From Paenibacillus peoriae KCTC 3763 (GTDB lineage: Bacteria; Bacillota; Bacilli; Paenibacillales; Paenibacillaceae), in assembly GCF_000236805.1 (NCBI RefSeq), contig NZ_AGFX01000010.1:1-64000 (forward strand): DNA of 64,000 nt. The letters are read 5' to 3'. Position 1 is the first letter of the stretch, and every line of letters starts with the position of its first letter. The translations under genes and the position numbers were made by a program. Below, one piece after another: positions 43,674 through 52,792 of the stretch. The notes under the pieces are model-generated. The model made no database searches. It had not been told where the DNA came from and saw nothing but the letters and a program-made list of their open reading frames with translations.

Positions 43674-44294
43674 ATGTACTGGTTGGCCATGCTGACGATG
43701 CTGATAGACCATGTCGGACTTGTGTTTTTCCCGGCAGATCCGGCTTGGAGAATTGCCGGCAGGCTTGCTTTTCCCATCTATGCGTACGCCCTGTATATGG
43801 GGTATGATCGAACAAGGAATATGAAGAGCTACATACTCCGTCTACTTGGGCTCGCCCTGATTTCCCAATTACCCTATATGCTGGCACTTGATGTGTACAG
43901 GCCGAATGTAGTCTGGACGCTGTTGGCTTCATTGCTGGCGCTGGCTGCTGCGTCCCGCTTGAAGCATTGGGCTGCAATTACGTGCCTGTATGTCCTGACA
44001 GCTCTGATCATGGAGCTTAGCATGATGGATTACGGAGCCTATGGGCTGCTGCTTGTCCTTATATATCGGTACACACGTTCATATATGATGGTTGCTGCCC
44101 ATTTTGCTTTGAACGTGGTGTATGATCTGGTGCACCATGCGAATATCCAGCATTTTAGTCTGCTGTCCAGCATTCTGATCGCATGTTTTGCAGCTGGAGA
44201 GAGCGGATTTTATAGTCGGGTTCCGCGTTGGTTGTGGCGCAGCTTTTACCCAGTGCATTTGGCTGTTATTGCGGCGATTCGCATTTGGCCCTAA
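43674..44294 (+). CDS. TraX family membrane protein
   Basis: A 206-residue membrane protein with about eight helices. The opening LAMLTMLIDHVGLVFFP and RIAGRLAFPIYAYALYMGYDRTRN are hallmarks of the TraX family. In F plasmid TraX acetylates pilin, but chromosomal Firmicute copies have no known target and there are no conjugation genes here. The start at 43674 follows a GGGGG stretch. It is probably co-transcribed with ccpN, and a long-stem terminator follows. Confidence 0.88.
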   Translation: MYWLAMLTMLIDHVGLVFFPADPAWRIAGRLAFPIYAYALYMGYDRTRNMKSYILRLLGLALISQLPYMLALDVYRPNVVWTLLASLLALAAASRLKHWAAITCLYVLTALIMELSMMDYGAYGLLLVLIYRYTRSYMMVAAHFALNVVYDLVHHANIQHFSLLSSILIACFAAGESGFYSRVPRWLWRSFYPVHLAVIAAIRIWP

Positions 44295-44314
44295 TTTTTT
44301 ATCTCATCAACCCC

Positions 44315-44379
44315 AAAGAACCTTTAAACCAGAGCATAGGGACGGAACTGACCCCACACATGGTTTAAAGGTTCTTTTT
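44315..44379 (+). terminator. Long-stem terminator after the TraX-like gene
   Basis: AAAGAACCTTTAAACCA pairs fully with TGGTTTAAAGGTTCTTT across a 29-base loop and is followed by TT. A 17-bp stem is unusually long. Confidence 0.85.
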
Positions 44380-44403
44380 GATCTTAAAATGAGCTGATCA
44401 CGT

Positions 44404-45402
44404 TTATGATGCCTGGTTGGGACCTTGGGCAAAAGGCAATGGCCGAAGGGGAGCGCCCTCCTTCATATATTGCACCAAGACTTCCGGAATGTTGTGTATC
44501 CCGCCTGCATTGACACGATAGCCATTCGTCTGCCCCGGTGAATTAATACCACGTTTCACCGTGAACGTGACGTCTATGCCCAATGAGCGGCAAATTTCCA
44601 GCGTTTCCTTGGTATATCCACCGTAAGGGAAGGCCAGAACATTCCGGTCATTATGCAGATGCTTGAACAGCTTCTTGTCAGCCGTGCCCAGATCGGTGTA
44701 AACTCGCTGTTTAAACTCATCCTCGGTTTCCATCCGCCCCAGCTTTTTCGAATATACCGGACCCATCAAAAGCGGCTTCTGCTTGGTACGTGCTGCATTG
44801 GAGTATCCATACGCATGCTGGTCATTGGTATGATTATAAAAATCAATCCCTTCGGCATGCATTTGCTGAATTTGATCCCATGTCAGCTTTCGAATACCAA
44901 TGTGCTTGGGATTGCTAATTGTGGATGTGATGAGAAAATTGGTTGCTGGTACGCGGTATGCTTTTAACACGGGAAAGGTATCCGTATAAAAGGATTCATA
45001 GCCGTCGTCGAATGTCATGAGTAACGCATTATCGGGAACCTTGGCTTTATGTAAAATAAAGTCCGTATACTCTTTCATTGTGATCCAGCGAAAGCCGTTC
45101 GCTTTCATTTCGTCCAGCTGCTTTGTAAAATTAGTTAGCCTGAGAGCACCGGGATCAGGCGGGGCCTTGGTCACCTCATGATACATCAGGACAATGACTT
45201 TGTTCTGATAATATACTCTATCCGGCGTAGGTGTAAGTGAGAATAGATGGCGTACCAGTCGATCCGCATTAGCCGTGCGTGTACGGTGGGTTCCTTTAGC
45301 CACAGGCGTGTGATAAATGGTACGTGCCTCATACACCAAAATTCCTAAAACAGCCATCAAGCTCATAATCAGTAGTGCTCTTTTAAATATAGTGTGTTTC
45401 AT
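44404..45402 (-). CDS. Membrane-anchored polysaccharide deacetylase
   Basis: A 332-residue carbohydrate esterase 4 (NodB-type) enzyme, held outside by an N-terminal helix (about residues 5-25). Motif 1 is LMTFDDGYESF with the catalytic Asp and the metal Asp; motif 2 is the metal-binding HTNDQH; a later motif is VLAFPYGGYTKE. The N-terminal part VIVLMYHEVTKAPPDPGALR resembles the PgaB/IcaB group acting on poly-N-acetylglucosamine, or sporulation deacetylases. The chosen ATG at 45402 is 11 bases after GGGGG; an earlier in-frame ATG lacks a ribosome site. That GGGGG can be hidden in a predicted stem. Confidence 0.9.
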   Translation of the reverse strand: MKHTIFKRALLIMSLMAVLGILVYEARTIYHTPVAKGTHRTRTANADRLVRHLFSLTPTPDRVYYQNKVIVLMYHEVTKAPPDPGALRLTNFTKQLDEMKANGFRWITMKEYTDFILHKAKVPDNALLMTFDDGYESFYTDTFPVLKAYRVPATNFLITSTISNPKHIGIRKLTWDQIQQMHAEGIDFYNHTNDQHAYGYSNAARTKQKPLLMGPVYSKKLGRMETEDEFKQRVYTDLGTADKKLFKHLHNDRNVLAFPYGGYTKETLEICRSLGIDVTFTVKRGINSPGQTNGYRVNAGGIHNIPEVLVQYMKEGAPLRPLPFAQGPNQAS

Positions 45403-45413
45403 TTGAGTGACAT

Positions 45414-45503
45414 CCCCCGCATGCAAAAAATTCTGAGTATTGAGGTTAATACTAAAGATGGAACTAGCAAAATCTAGTCTATCATACCTAATACACGCGG
45501 GGG
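45414..45503 (-). promoter_or_regulatory. Possible Shine-Dalgarno-sequestering RNA fold before the deacetylase gene
   Basis: In mRNA sense, CCCCCGCGTG (45503-45494) can pair with CATGCGGGGG (45423-45414) over 10 pairs (one G-U). The second arm is the deacetylase ribosome site. Enclosed are ACTAG/CTAGT (45478-45463) and AGTATT/AATACT (45453-45436) hairpins. The 5' arm begins 17 bp after the NRPS stop. No known RNA class was recognised. Confidence 0.5.
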
Positions 45504-45519
45504 AAATATCACAACTTTG

Positions 45520-48500
45520 TTACCTCTGTGTTGCTTTTGCGGATACCGATGATGAAGCCGGGAAATAACCGATCTCGACGGCATGTTGGATCATGTTTCG
45601 AATGAAATTCAGGTCGGTTACCGGGCATTGGACGCCAGCCTGCTCCAGCAGAGACGTGGTTACAGTGCATCCGTACCGATAAGCAGAATCCTTGGCTCCG
45701 TCGCCTTCGAGTTGTCCCATAGCAAGGTGAAGCGCATCCTCCTGAATACCGGAAGATGGATTCAGCAGCCAAGCACTGTAATCGTCAAAAGGCAGGGTTT
45801 CCACAGCATAGCCCAGCTTGTTTACCATAGCAATCAGTTCATCATACGGCAGTGGGTTCGGATTGCAGATATGGAAAATGCGGTTCGCGCTTTTTTGATG
45901 AACGGACAGCTCTACGATCGCGCGGCTGGCATAATCAATCGGCGTGAAGTCTGTATGCCAATCGGCCTGCGGCGCCTTGCCCAGCAGCAACATTGCTTTC
46001 ATCATACGATAGTAAGCATTGCTGTCGATATTACGCTGGAAGCGTCCGTTCGCCGAGTGGGCTGTCAAATTACCTGCTCGATAGATGGAGACAGGCGTAC
46101 CTGTTTGAGCCGCCTGGAACAACAGCTTTTCTGCCGCCAGTTTACTGTTCGTGTACAGGTTGTCCACGCTCAGCTCATCCGGGAAGGAGGACATATCCAG
46201 CACGGATTCCCATTTCCCCTCGTTGGCCAGATCCTCCGGTATGCCTATCGTTGAGACATGATGGAAGGATGCTCCCGGCTTCGCTTGGGCGATTTTCAGC
46301 AGTTCCAGCGTCCCGGTCACATTCGTACGATCAAAGGCTGCTGAATCACCAAAATGGCGGACGTCAGCGGCACTGTGAATGATGCCGTCGATTTCATGCT
46401 CCAGCATATGACGGTCTGCGGAAGAGAGGCCAAGATCTGGCTGCTCCAAATCTCCGTACACAGCTTTGACTCGTTCCTCGATCAAGCCGGAGATATCTGT
46501 TCCGAAATATCCTGCCATGACAGACTGAATACGCTCGATACCGGACGGGCCATTCTGAGAAGGGCGCACGATCGCGTACACTTGGGCTTCTGTCCGTTGA
46601 AGCAGATCATACAGAATGTGTGAGCCAAGATAGCCGGTAGCTCCGGTCAACAGAATCACGCGCATGTCGCGCACTTCAGCAAGATCCGAATGGCCGGACA
46701 GTTCAATCGGATGCTCATTCAGGTCTGTTTTTTCTTGAGGAACCGTCACTGCTTTACGTAGTGGCGCTTGTTCTGTACCTAATTGCTCCACGTATTCTGC
46801 AAGCTCGCGAATCGTTTTGTAGCGGAAAAAGTCCCCGATACGCAGTGCGCCATAACGCGGCTTCAAAATAGCCAGTACATGAATGACACGAAGCGAATCG
46901 CCCCCGATCAGGAAGAAATCATCGGTTGCGCCAATATTGTTTTTGCCAAGCACTTGTGCCCATGCTTCCGCAATGAGCATTTCGGTCCCTTCCCGGACAG
47001 GCTCTCCGCCAAATGAAAGGTCAGATACTTCGGGAAGCGGGCGCAGGGCCAGCTTTTTCCGATCAATCTTGCCAGTCGGTGAAATCGGCATGGCTTCCAG
47101 ATGTACGACATGGCTCGGTACAAAATAGGAGGGCAGCTTGCTCCCGATATAAGATTGAATCACGTCCTGCGGGATGGATTGCCCGTCTGAAGTGGTGAAA
47201 TAGCCCACCAGCATATTTTGATCCGTATGATCCTTGACGGCTACGACTGCCACGTCCTGAACGTCCGGATGTTTGGAGAAGTGGTCCTCAATCTCACCAA
47301 TTTCGATCCGATTTCCCCGAATTTTGAGCTGCGAATCCTTCCGACTTACGTATTCAATCGTGCCGTCCGGCAGCAGTTTGGCGATATCGCCCGAGCGGTA
47401 CATTTTTTCACCCGGAACAAAAGGGTTGTCCACGAACGATTGGGCAGTACGATCCGGCTGATGGAGGTAGCCATGGGCCAACGCAGGAGTAGCAATGCAC
47501 ACTTCACCTGGAATATTGACAGGGCACAGCTTGTTATCCTCATTGACGATGTAGACTTTGTAATTGTAAATCGGTTTGCCGATTGGAATGTTAACGACAT
47601 GCTCTGGCACAGCACCACGAACACGGTGGGTCGTCGTCGCCACGGTGCACTCGGTCGGTCCATATACGTTGACAATGTCTGTATCTGTCCCGAACTTGCT
47701 CTGGAACGCTCGAACCTGTGAGCCGTACAGCGCCTCGCCTGCCACGGTAACAATCCGTACTTTGGCAAGTTTGCGATAGCCTTCGTCTGATAAGTACGTT
47801 GACAGCTGATTAAAGAAGACAGTTGGCAAAATGGTAATAATCGTCGTACCGGTGCGTGCGATGGCTTCTGCAAATTCTTCAACAGATACACGCTCTTCGG
47901 AAGACAGCAGGTACAGCTTTGCACCGTAGAACAAGGCTCCAATCGTATCCCAAACGGATGCATCGAAGCTATAGGTCGCGAATTGGGTCAATACATCCTG
48001 AGATGTGATATCGCAATCGCGTTGCACAACAGCCCCGAGGTTAACGACCCCGCGGTGAGCAATCAAGGCACCTTTCGGTTTGCCTGTCGAGCCGGATGTA
48101 TAGATAACATAAGCGAGATCATCCGGACCTACGTTAACGTTCGGATTGCTTGCGGCATAGCCTGCCAGTGGTCCGTTAATGGCTAGAATTTCTTTTACGG
48201 TATCAATGGAGCCGCACAGTTCAGTCGCTTGCCGGGTCAGTGCTGAAGTTGTTAGGACAAAGGGAGAACGCGTATCCTCGACGATGTAGCTACTCCGGTC
48301 AGCGGGGTGGGCTGGATCGACAGGTACGTACACACCTCCGGCTTTCAGGATGCCGAGCAGAGAAATAACGGTCTCCAGGCTTCGTTCCATGAAGATGGTC
48401 ACGAATTCGCCTTTGGCAAGGCCCTTGGATAGCAACACACGTGCGACCTGGTTAGCACGTTCGTTCAGCTCGCGGTACGTATACTCTCCAGCGTGGGAAG

Positions 48501-49215
48501 CAATAGCCGGACGATCAGGATATTGTGAAGCCGCCTCCTCAAACATGCCGTGAATGGTTTGATGCTCAGGATACTTCACGACTGTATTATTTAAAGCCTC
48601 ATGAGCAGCCCGATCGGCATCAGACAATATATCAATTGAATTCACAAGAGCATGGCTGCTGGTTAGTGTACCACGCAGAAGGGTTTCGAAATATTCTGCA
48701 TACCGGACAATCGTTGTTTCCAGAAGGAGTGAATCATCATACCGTATCTGTATTTGATAAGAGCCGCTGTTTTCGCTGACAGCCCAGTCCATAATACGGG
48801 ATTCTGTACCGCCGCCTGCAGGCAGATTTGCCGAGAATGACGTATCGGCTTGAGGTTCTGCCAGATAAGCGTCAGACTTACGAAGCATTTCCTGAAACAA
48901 GCCTGTCAGTTCATGGAAAGTCGTTTCCTTTTCGATCGTCAGTGAGGCTGTAAGCAGACCCGATTGAGGCACAAAAGTAGAAAAAGAAACTTCTTCTTCT
49001 GCGGACAAACGATATACCCATGCGGTATACGCTGATAATAGCAACGCGTGTCTGACTTCCGCTGCTGTTCGCTGGCTCAGCAGCTCAGAGATGGACGGTT
49101 CTAGCTCTACTCGATAAGTAGAGTATGTATGCTTGCGTTGTATACGTGCAAAATCCAAGGGAACCAGGAACGGGGACGGCGCTGTTTGTAAACTGTTTTG
49201 TAGTATTGAAGCCAT
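45520..49215 (-). CDS. One-module NRPS-like A-T-reductase with a half condensation domain
   Basis: A 1231-residue assembly-line enzyme. Residues about 1-215 resemble only the C-terminal half of a condensation domain and contain no HHxxxDG. The adenylation domain spans about 225-725, with YTSGSTGKPKG (372), DASVW (418), YGPTE (518), YRSGD (606) and PTGKIDRKK (713). The carrier domain has the phosphopantetheine Ser774 in GGDSL. A thioester reductase runs from about 850 to the end, with TGATGYLG and a YxxxK (YTNSK). It should activate an amino or carboxylic acid and release it reductively as an aldehyde or alcohol, like fungal Lys2. AGGAGG sits eight bases before the ATG at 49215. No MbtH, PPTase or second module is nearby. 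Confidence 0.9.
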   Translation of the reverse strand: MASILQNSLQTAPSPFLVPLDFARIQRKHTYSTYRVELEPSISELLSQRTAAEVRHALLLSAYTAWVYRLSAEEEVSFSTFVPQSGLLTASLTIEKETTFHELTGLFQEMLRKSDAYLAEPQADTSFSANLPAGGGTESRIMDWAVSENSGSYQIQIRYDDSLLLETTIVRYAEYFETLLRGTLTSSHALVNSIDILSDADRAAHEALNNTVVKYPEHQTIHGMFEEAASQYPDRPAIASHAGEYTYRELNERANQVARVLLSKGLAKGEFVTIFMERSLETVISLLGILKAGGVYVPVDPAHPADRSSYIVEDTRSPFVLTTSALTRQATELCGSIDTVKEILAINGPLAGYAASNPNVNVGPDDLAYVIYTSGSTGKPKGALIAHRGVVNLGAVVQRDCDITSQDVLTQFATYSFDASVWDTIGALFYGAKLYLLSSEERVSVEEFAEAIARTGTTIITILPTVFFNQLSTYLSDEGYRKLAKVRIVTVAGEALYGSQVRAFQSKFGTDTDIVNVYGPTECTVATTTHRVRGAVPEHVVNIPIGKPIYNYKVYIVNEDNKLCPVNIPGEVCIATPALAHGYLHQPDRTAQSFVDNPFVPGEKMYRSGDIAKLLPDGTIEYVSRKDSQLKIRGNRIEIGEIEDHFSKHPDVQDVAVVAVKDHTDQNMLVGYFTTSDGQSIPQDVIQSYIGSKLPSYFVPSHVVHLEAMPISPTGKIDRKKLALRPLPEVSDLSFGGEPVREGTEMLIAEAWAQVLGKNNIGATDDFFLIGGDSLRVIHVLAILKPRYGALRIGDFFRYKTIRELAEYVEQLGTEQAPLRKAVTVPQEKTDLNEHPIELSGHSDLAEVRDMRVILLTGATGYLGSHILYDLLQRTEAQVYAIVRPSQNGPSGIERIQSVMAGYFGTDISGLIEERVKAVYGDLEQPDLGLSSADRHMLEHEIDGIIHSAADVRHFGDSAAFDRTNVTGTLELLKIAQAKPGASFHHVSTIGIPEDLANEGKWESVLDMSSFPDELSVDNLYTNSKLAAEKLLFQAAQTGTPVSIYRAGNLTAHSANGRFQRNIDSNAYYRMMKAMLLLGKAPQADWHTDFTPIDYASRAIVELSVHQKSANRIFHICNPNPLPYDELIAMVNKLGYAVETLPFDDYSAWLLNPSSGIQEDALHLAMGQLEGDGAKDSAYRYGCTVTTSLLEQAGVQCPVTDLNFIRNMIQHAVEIGYFPASSSVSAKATQR

Positions 49216-49260
49216 TACGCTTACCTCCTGAATGTTTGATATCTTCATATATGGATAAAG

Positions 49261-49314
49261 TCAGAAATGCCTCCTATCCCTTCAAATGCATGAACAGGAG
49301 GGAGGCATTTCTGA
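49261..49314 (-). terminator. Strong hairpin between chemoreceptor and NRPS genes
   Basis: TCAGAAATGCCTCC pairs over 14 bp with GGAGGCATTTCTGA around a 26-base loop. It lies 43 bp past the chemoreceptor stop and 46 bp before the NRPS start. Only CTTTAT follows it on the minus strand, so it may be a weak terminator of the chemoreceptor or a leader element of the NRPS gene. Confidence 0.55.
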
Positions 49315-49357
49315 GCGACTTGTTTATGAAAAAACATTGGAGTCGATAGAATGGTTG

Positions 49358-51136
49358 TTATGATTTGGTACGGTTGCTGTCCTTAATTTTAAAATAAGAA
49401 GTAATTTCTTGGAGCTCTTCAGACATAGACGACAATTTATAGGACGAATCTATGATGGAGTCCAGAGAAGCTTTTTGTTCATCAGCCGTTTGTGCAATAT
49501 GAATGCTGTTGTTAGCTGTTTTGCTTACGGTGGAAGAGAGGTCGTCTGCCGTTGCTGTCATTTCTTGTGTACCCGCAGAAATTTCCTCCGTTGCACTGGA
49601 TACTTCTTGAATTTGCAATGCTACATTTTTCGTTGCTTGCAAAATGTCATTGAACAGCTCGCCAGCTTGTCCAGCCACAACGATCCCATTCTGAACTTCA
49701 ACGTTACCTTTCTCCATAGAAATTACGGCTTGGCCGATTTCACTTTGGATTTCTTCTATTAGGGTTGTGATTTGTTTGGTTGCTTCCGCTGATTGCTCTG
49801 CCAACTTGCGAACCTCACTGGCAACAACGGCAAAGCCTTTGCCTTCTTCACCGACACGCGCTGCTTCAATAGAAGCATTCAAGGCAAGCAGATTCGTCTG
49901 GCTGGAAATACCTGAAATCGTACCGATAATGTTGCCAATTTCTTGCGAACGGTTATCAAGCAGCTTGATGATGCGGGATGTATTGGTAACAGAGTCTGTA
50001 ATTAAATGCATTTGTGAAGAAACCTTGCCGACAATTTCGTTACCTTCGTTAGAACGCTTCTCGACCGAATTTGCTTCTTCTGCAACAGTAGCAGAGCTGG
50101 CTGCGATATTTTGGATGACCGAAGCCATTTCAGACATGGCTCGTGCACTATCCCCCGTTGCTTTTTCTTGTGCACGGATGTTATTCGTAATTTCATTGAT
50201 ATTCTGATTAATAATGTTTGAATTAACACCGTTTTGTTCGCAGATTGCGAGTAGTTCCTTCGCCGATTCATTGACTTCATCCGTTGTCTGCTTCACTTTG
50301 GTCATGATGCTGTTAATATGGCTTACCATGTCATTAAAGTTCTGATTCACGAGTCCCAAATCATCCTGGCCTGCATGAATTTGAACATCCAGGTTTCCTT
50401 TGCTTACTTCACTGATACCGTACATGAGTTGCTTAATCGGCGTCAGCGTACGTCTTACAACCCAATATTGAAGCGCCAGACAGATCAGCAGGAAAATGAC
50501 CAAAATGGTAGCACCGCTAATGAGAAGCTTGGTCAGGCCAGCAGGTACAGCACTGGCATCTGCATCGACAGCAAAATATGCAAAGATTTTGCCACTTGGA
50601 TCTTTAATCGGAGTCATTAAAGTGGTCCATGTACCAAAAGAGTCATCGTAGAAGCTGGTGAAGGTTGGTTTGCCACTGTCCAGCATATCGGCTACGCCTA
50701 CCACTACAACGTTGGGTTGTTGGTACATTGCGCCAACACCCATTTTATCTTTTTCAAATGATTCTCTCAGATCGGTCGGCATCGCAACAATGGATGTCTG
50801 ATCGCCGCCTTCCAGTTCCGTTCCGAAAATATAGGCATGAGCGATATTCGGATTCGTTGCCATAATATTATCCAGGTAGGCACGGAGTTTGGCTTGAACG
50901 GGTCCGTCATAATTTTTTTCTTGAACGGCTTGTGATACTTCATCCGCCTTAATGCCTTGGGACCACTTCATTGTGATTTTCTCTACTTGCCCGTGCAGTT
51001 GGTCAATCAAAATCGTACGCTGGATCAGATAGCTGGACACGATGAGGACTAGCCCGATCAATACAATGTTGAAGAATGATAATAATAAGTTCTTGGTGAA
51101 AAAAGATAAGCTACTCCACTTTTTCAAAATGTTCAC
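49358..51136 (-). CDS. Methyl-accepting chemotaxis protein with Cache-like sensor
   Basis: A 592-residue chemoreceptor. Helix 1 is at about 15-40 and helix 2 at about 203-225. The extracellular part resembles a single Cache domain ([43 protein letters not shown]). A HAMP domain ([25 protein letters not shown]) and the signalling domain follow; the tip [33 protein letters not shown] is intact. Cache receptors usually bind small organic ligands. It is not related in its sensor to the other receptor at 37046. The NRPS gene follows on the same strand. Confidence 0.93.
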   Translation of the reverse strand: MNILKKWSSLSFFTKNLLLSFFNIVLIGLVLIVSSYLIQRTILIDQLHGQVEKITMKWSQGIKADEVSQAVQEKNYDGPVQAKLRAYLDNIMATNPNIAHAYIFGTELEGGDQTSIVAMPTDLRESFEKDKMGVGAMYQQPNVVVVGVADMLDSGKPTFTSFYDDSFGTWTTLMTPIKDPSGKIFAYFAVDADASAVPAGLTKLLISGATILVIFLLICLALQYWVVRRTLTPIKQLMYGISEVSKGNLDVQIHAGQDDLGLVNQNFNDMVSHINSIMTKVKQTTDEVNESAKELLAICEQNGVNSNIINQNINEITNNIRAQEKATGDSARAMSEMASVIQNIAASSATVAEEANSVEKRSNEGNEIVGKVSSQMHLITDSVTNTSRIIKLLDNRSQEIGNIIGTISGISSQTNLLALNASIEAARVGEEGKGFAVVASEVRKLAEQSAEATKQITTLIEEIQSEIGQAVISMEKGNVEVQNGIVVAGQAGELFNDILQATKNVALQIQEVSSATEEISAGTQEMTATADDLSSTVSKTANNSIHIAQTADEQKASLDSIIDSSYKLSSMSEELQEITSYFKIKDSNRTKS

Positions 51137-51591
51137 TCCCTAGTTGTATTTTTGTATATGGTGTTGAACCGCTTATCTAATGAGATAATCAAGTTCCCCT
51201 TACAAACGGAATAATAGAGTTAATAGACCCTTGAATTATATGTATTAGGTATTTAGTCCTTCTACGAACAAGTATGTATCCCTATATATATGTCGTACAA
51301 AAAGCCCATGAAATGAATACCTCACAATATAAAAAAATAAATTTTAATAGGTAAACGCTGTGTGTGTTTCAGTATTTTCCAATTTATACTTCAACTTGAA
51401 ATTTGAAATCATTTCAGTACATAAGCCGACTATTCAACACAAACCATCATACTTTATAATAGAGTTAATTGCACTGTCAATTTGGGACATTTTTCATAGT
51501 AGGCGTCCTAAATGCTCGATTTGTCGCGTTTTTTTGAGTTGTTTGTGATATGAGCCAAAATATCTATGTATAGAGAAGAGGGAGGAGAAGA
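51137..51591. other. 455-bp divergent region between chemoreceptor and acetyltransferase genes
   Basis: A/T-rich. TTATCT-aatg-AGATAA (51173-51188), flanked by GAAC/GTTC, forms an interrupted hairpin in the chemoreceptor leader. I looked for a SigD-type promoter (TAAA-N15-GCCGATAA) and did not find a good one. GAGGGAGGAG near 51577 is the ribosome site of the next gene. No ORF, RNA gene or repeat is evident. Confidence 0.4.
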
Positions 51592-52062
51592 ATGTCCAAT
51601 CTTACAATTGTAAAGGTTAAGAGTGGCCATGTGGATCTGCATGAATTAATTCAAAAGCTGGATGAAGATTTGCTGAAAAGGTATCCTGCCGACGAAATTT
51701 ATTTGGTTGATTTTTCCAATCCAAAAGTGAAGGAAATGATTTTCGCTGTTGTGTATATGGATGCAAAACCTGTTGCATGTGGAGGACTTAGACCTATAGA
51801 CGCAGAAGAGATGGAGCTTAAAAGATTTTATGTCGATCCCTCTTATCGCAGGCAAGGAATTGCTGTCAGTCTGTTATCCTTTTTGGAGGATGAGGCTCGA
51901 AAGCGGGGAACCTTAAGAGTTAAGCTGGAGACCGGCGCGGCTCAACCTGAAGCGATTGCTCTTTATACGAAGCAGGGTTACGAGTCGATTGAACGATTCG
52001 GCGAGTATGAACACGATATCAACAGTCTTTGCTATGGTAAAAAGCTGCATCTGTCTTTATAA
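51592..52062 (+). CDS. GNAT family N-acetyltransferase
   Basis: A 156-residue acetyltransferase with the GNAT core: CGGLRPIDAEEMELKRFYVDPSYRRQGIAVSLLSFLEDEA, including the acetyl-CoA loop RRQGIA, and ALYTKQGYESIERFGEY near the end. It resembles the YitI/PhnO-like group, and the substrate is unknown. The strong AGGGAGGAG site precedes the ATG. The rpiA gene follows after 61 bp. Confidence 0.9.
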   Translation: MSNLTIVKVKSGHVDLHELIQKLDEDLLKRYPADEIYLVDFSNPKVKEMIFAVVYMDAKPVACGGLRPIDAEEMELKRFYVDPSYRRQGIAVSLLSFLEDEARKRGTLRVKLETGAAQPEAIALYTKQGYESIERFGEYEHDINSLCYGKKLHLSL

Positions 52063-52123
52063 AACGGTTTCATATACAATGAATAATGAATCAATACTAG
52101 CTTATATAGCGGGAGAGATGATA

Positions 52124-52792
52124 ATGAATTTGAAGCAAAAAGCGGCTGAAAAAGCAGTAGAGGCAATTCAGGATGGCATGAAAGTAGGACTTGGTACAGG
52201 CTCGACGGCTTATTGGGCAATTCAAAAAATCGGTGAGCGTGTAGCGCAAGGATTACATATACAGGCTGTAGCTACATCCCAAGCCTCGGAAGATTTGGCC
52301 AGAGAACTGGGAATTCCCATCATTCCGTTTGATCAGATTGGAAGGCTCGACGTTACCATTGATGGGGCAGACGAAGTGAATGAGCAACTGGTGCTGGTGA
52401 AGGGCGGGGGCGGAGCTCTATTGAGGGAAAAAATTGTGGAGAGCAACAGCGACCGATTAATCATTATTGTGGATGAGTCCAAGGATGTAAAGGTGCTAGG
52501 CGCATTTCCTCTACCTGTTGAAGTCGTACCTTTTGCCAGTGAATGGACGTTGGAGGCCTTGCGGCAGACAGGATGTCAAGCGGATTGGCGTATCCAAGAC
52601 GGAGAGCGTTACCTGACGGATAACGGTAATTATATTGCCGATTGCCGCTATGGAACGATTGAGAACCCGCAAGAGCTGGAAATCCGCTTGAATCAAATCC
52701 CGGGGGTCGTCGAAAACGGATTGTTCATTAATATGGCGGATCAGGTCATTATCGCACGGGCCAATGGACAGATCGACATTCGTAACAAGTAA
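52124..52792 (+). CDS. rpiA: Ribose-5-phosphate isomerase A
   Basis: A 222-residue enzyme interconverting ribose-5-phosphate and ribulose-5-phosphate in the pentose phosphate pathway. All signature segments are present: KVGLGTGSTAYWAI, DVTIDGADEVNEQLVLVKGGGGALLREKIV with the catalytic Asp/Glu and Lys, and the C-terminal VENGLFINMADQVIIA. The ATG at 52124 is six bases after GGGAGAG; a longer frame reaching into the previous gene is not supported. Its stop overlaps the start of the VanZ-like gene. Bacillus itself uses RpiB, so RpiA here is informative about lineage. Confidence 0.96.
   Translation: MNLKQKAAEKAVEAIQDGMKVGLGTGSTAYWAIQKIGERVAQGLHIQAVATSQASEDLARELGIPIIPFDQIGRLDVTIDGADEVNEQLVLVKGGGGALLREKIVESNSDRLIIIVDESKDVKVLGAFPLPVEVVPFASEWTLEALRQTGCQADWRIQDGERYLTDNGNYIADCRYGTIENPQELEIRLNQIPGVVENGLFINMADQVIIARANGQIDIRNK

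Noticed and set aside
43674-44294. TraX-like gene as evidence of a conjugative element
   Set aside because: No relaxase, coupling protein, integrase or att-type repeats are present; chromosomal TraX-family proteins are common.
49216-49357. Possible T-box leader upstream of the NRPS-like gene
   Set aside because: A strong hairpin exists but the T-box AGGGTGGNACCGCG element is absent.
51137-51591. SigD-type flagellar promoter for the chemoreceptor
   Set aside because: No TAAA-N15-GCCGATAA-like pair was found on the minus strand.
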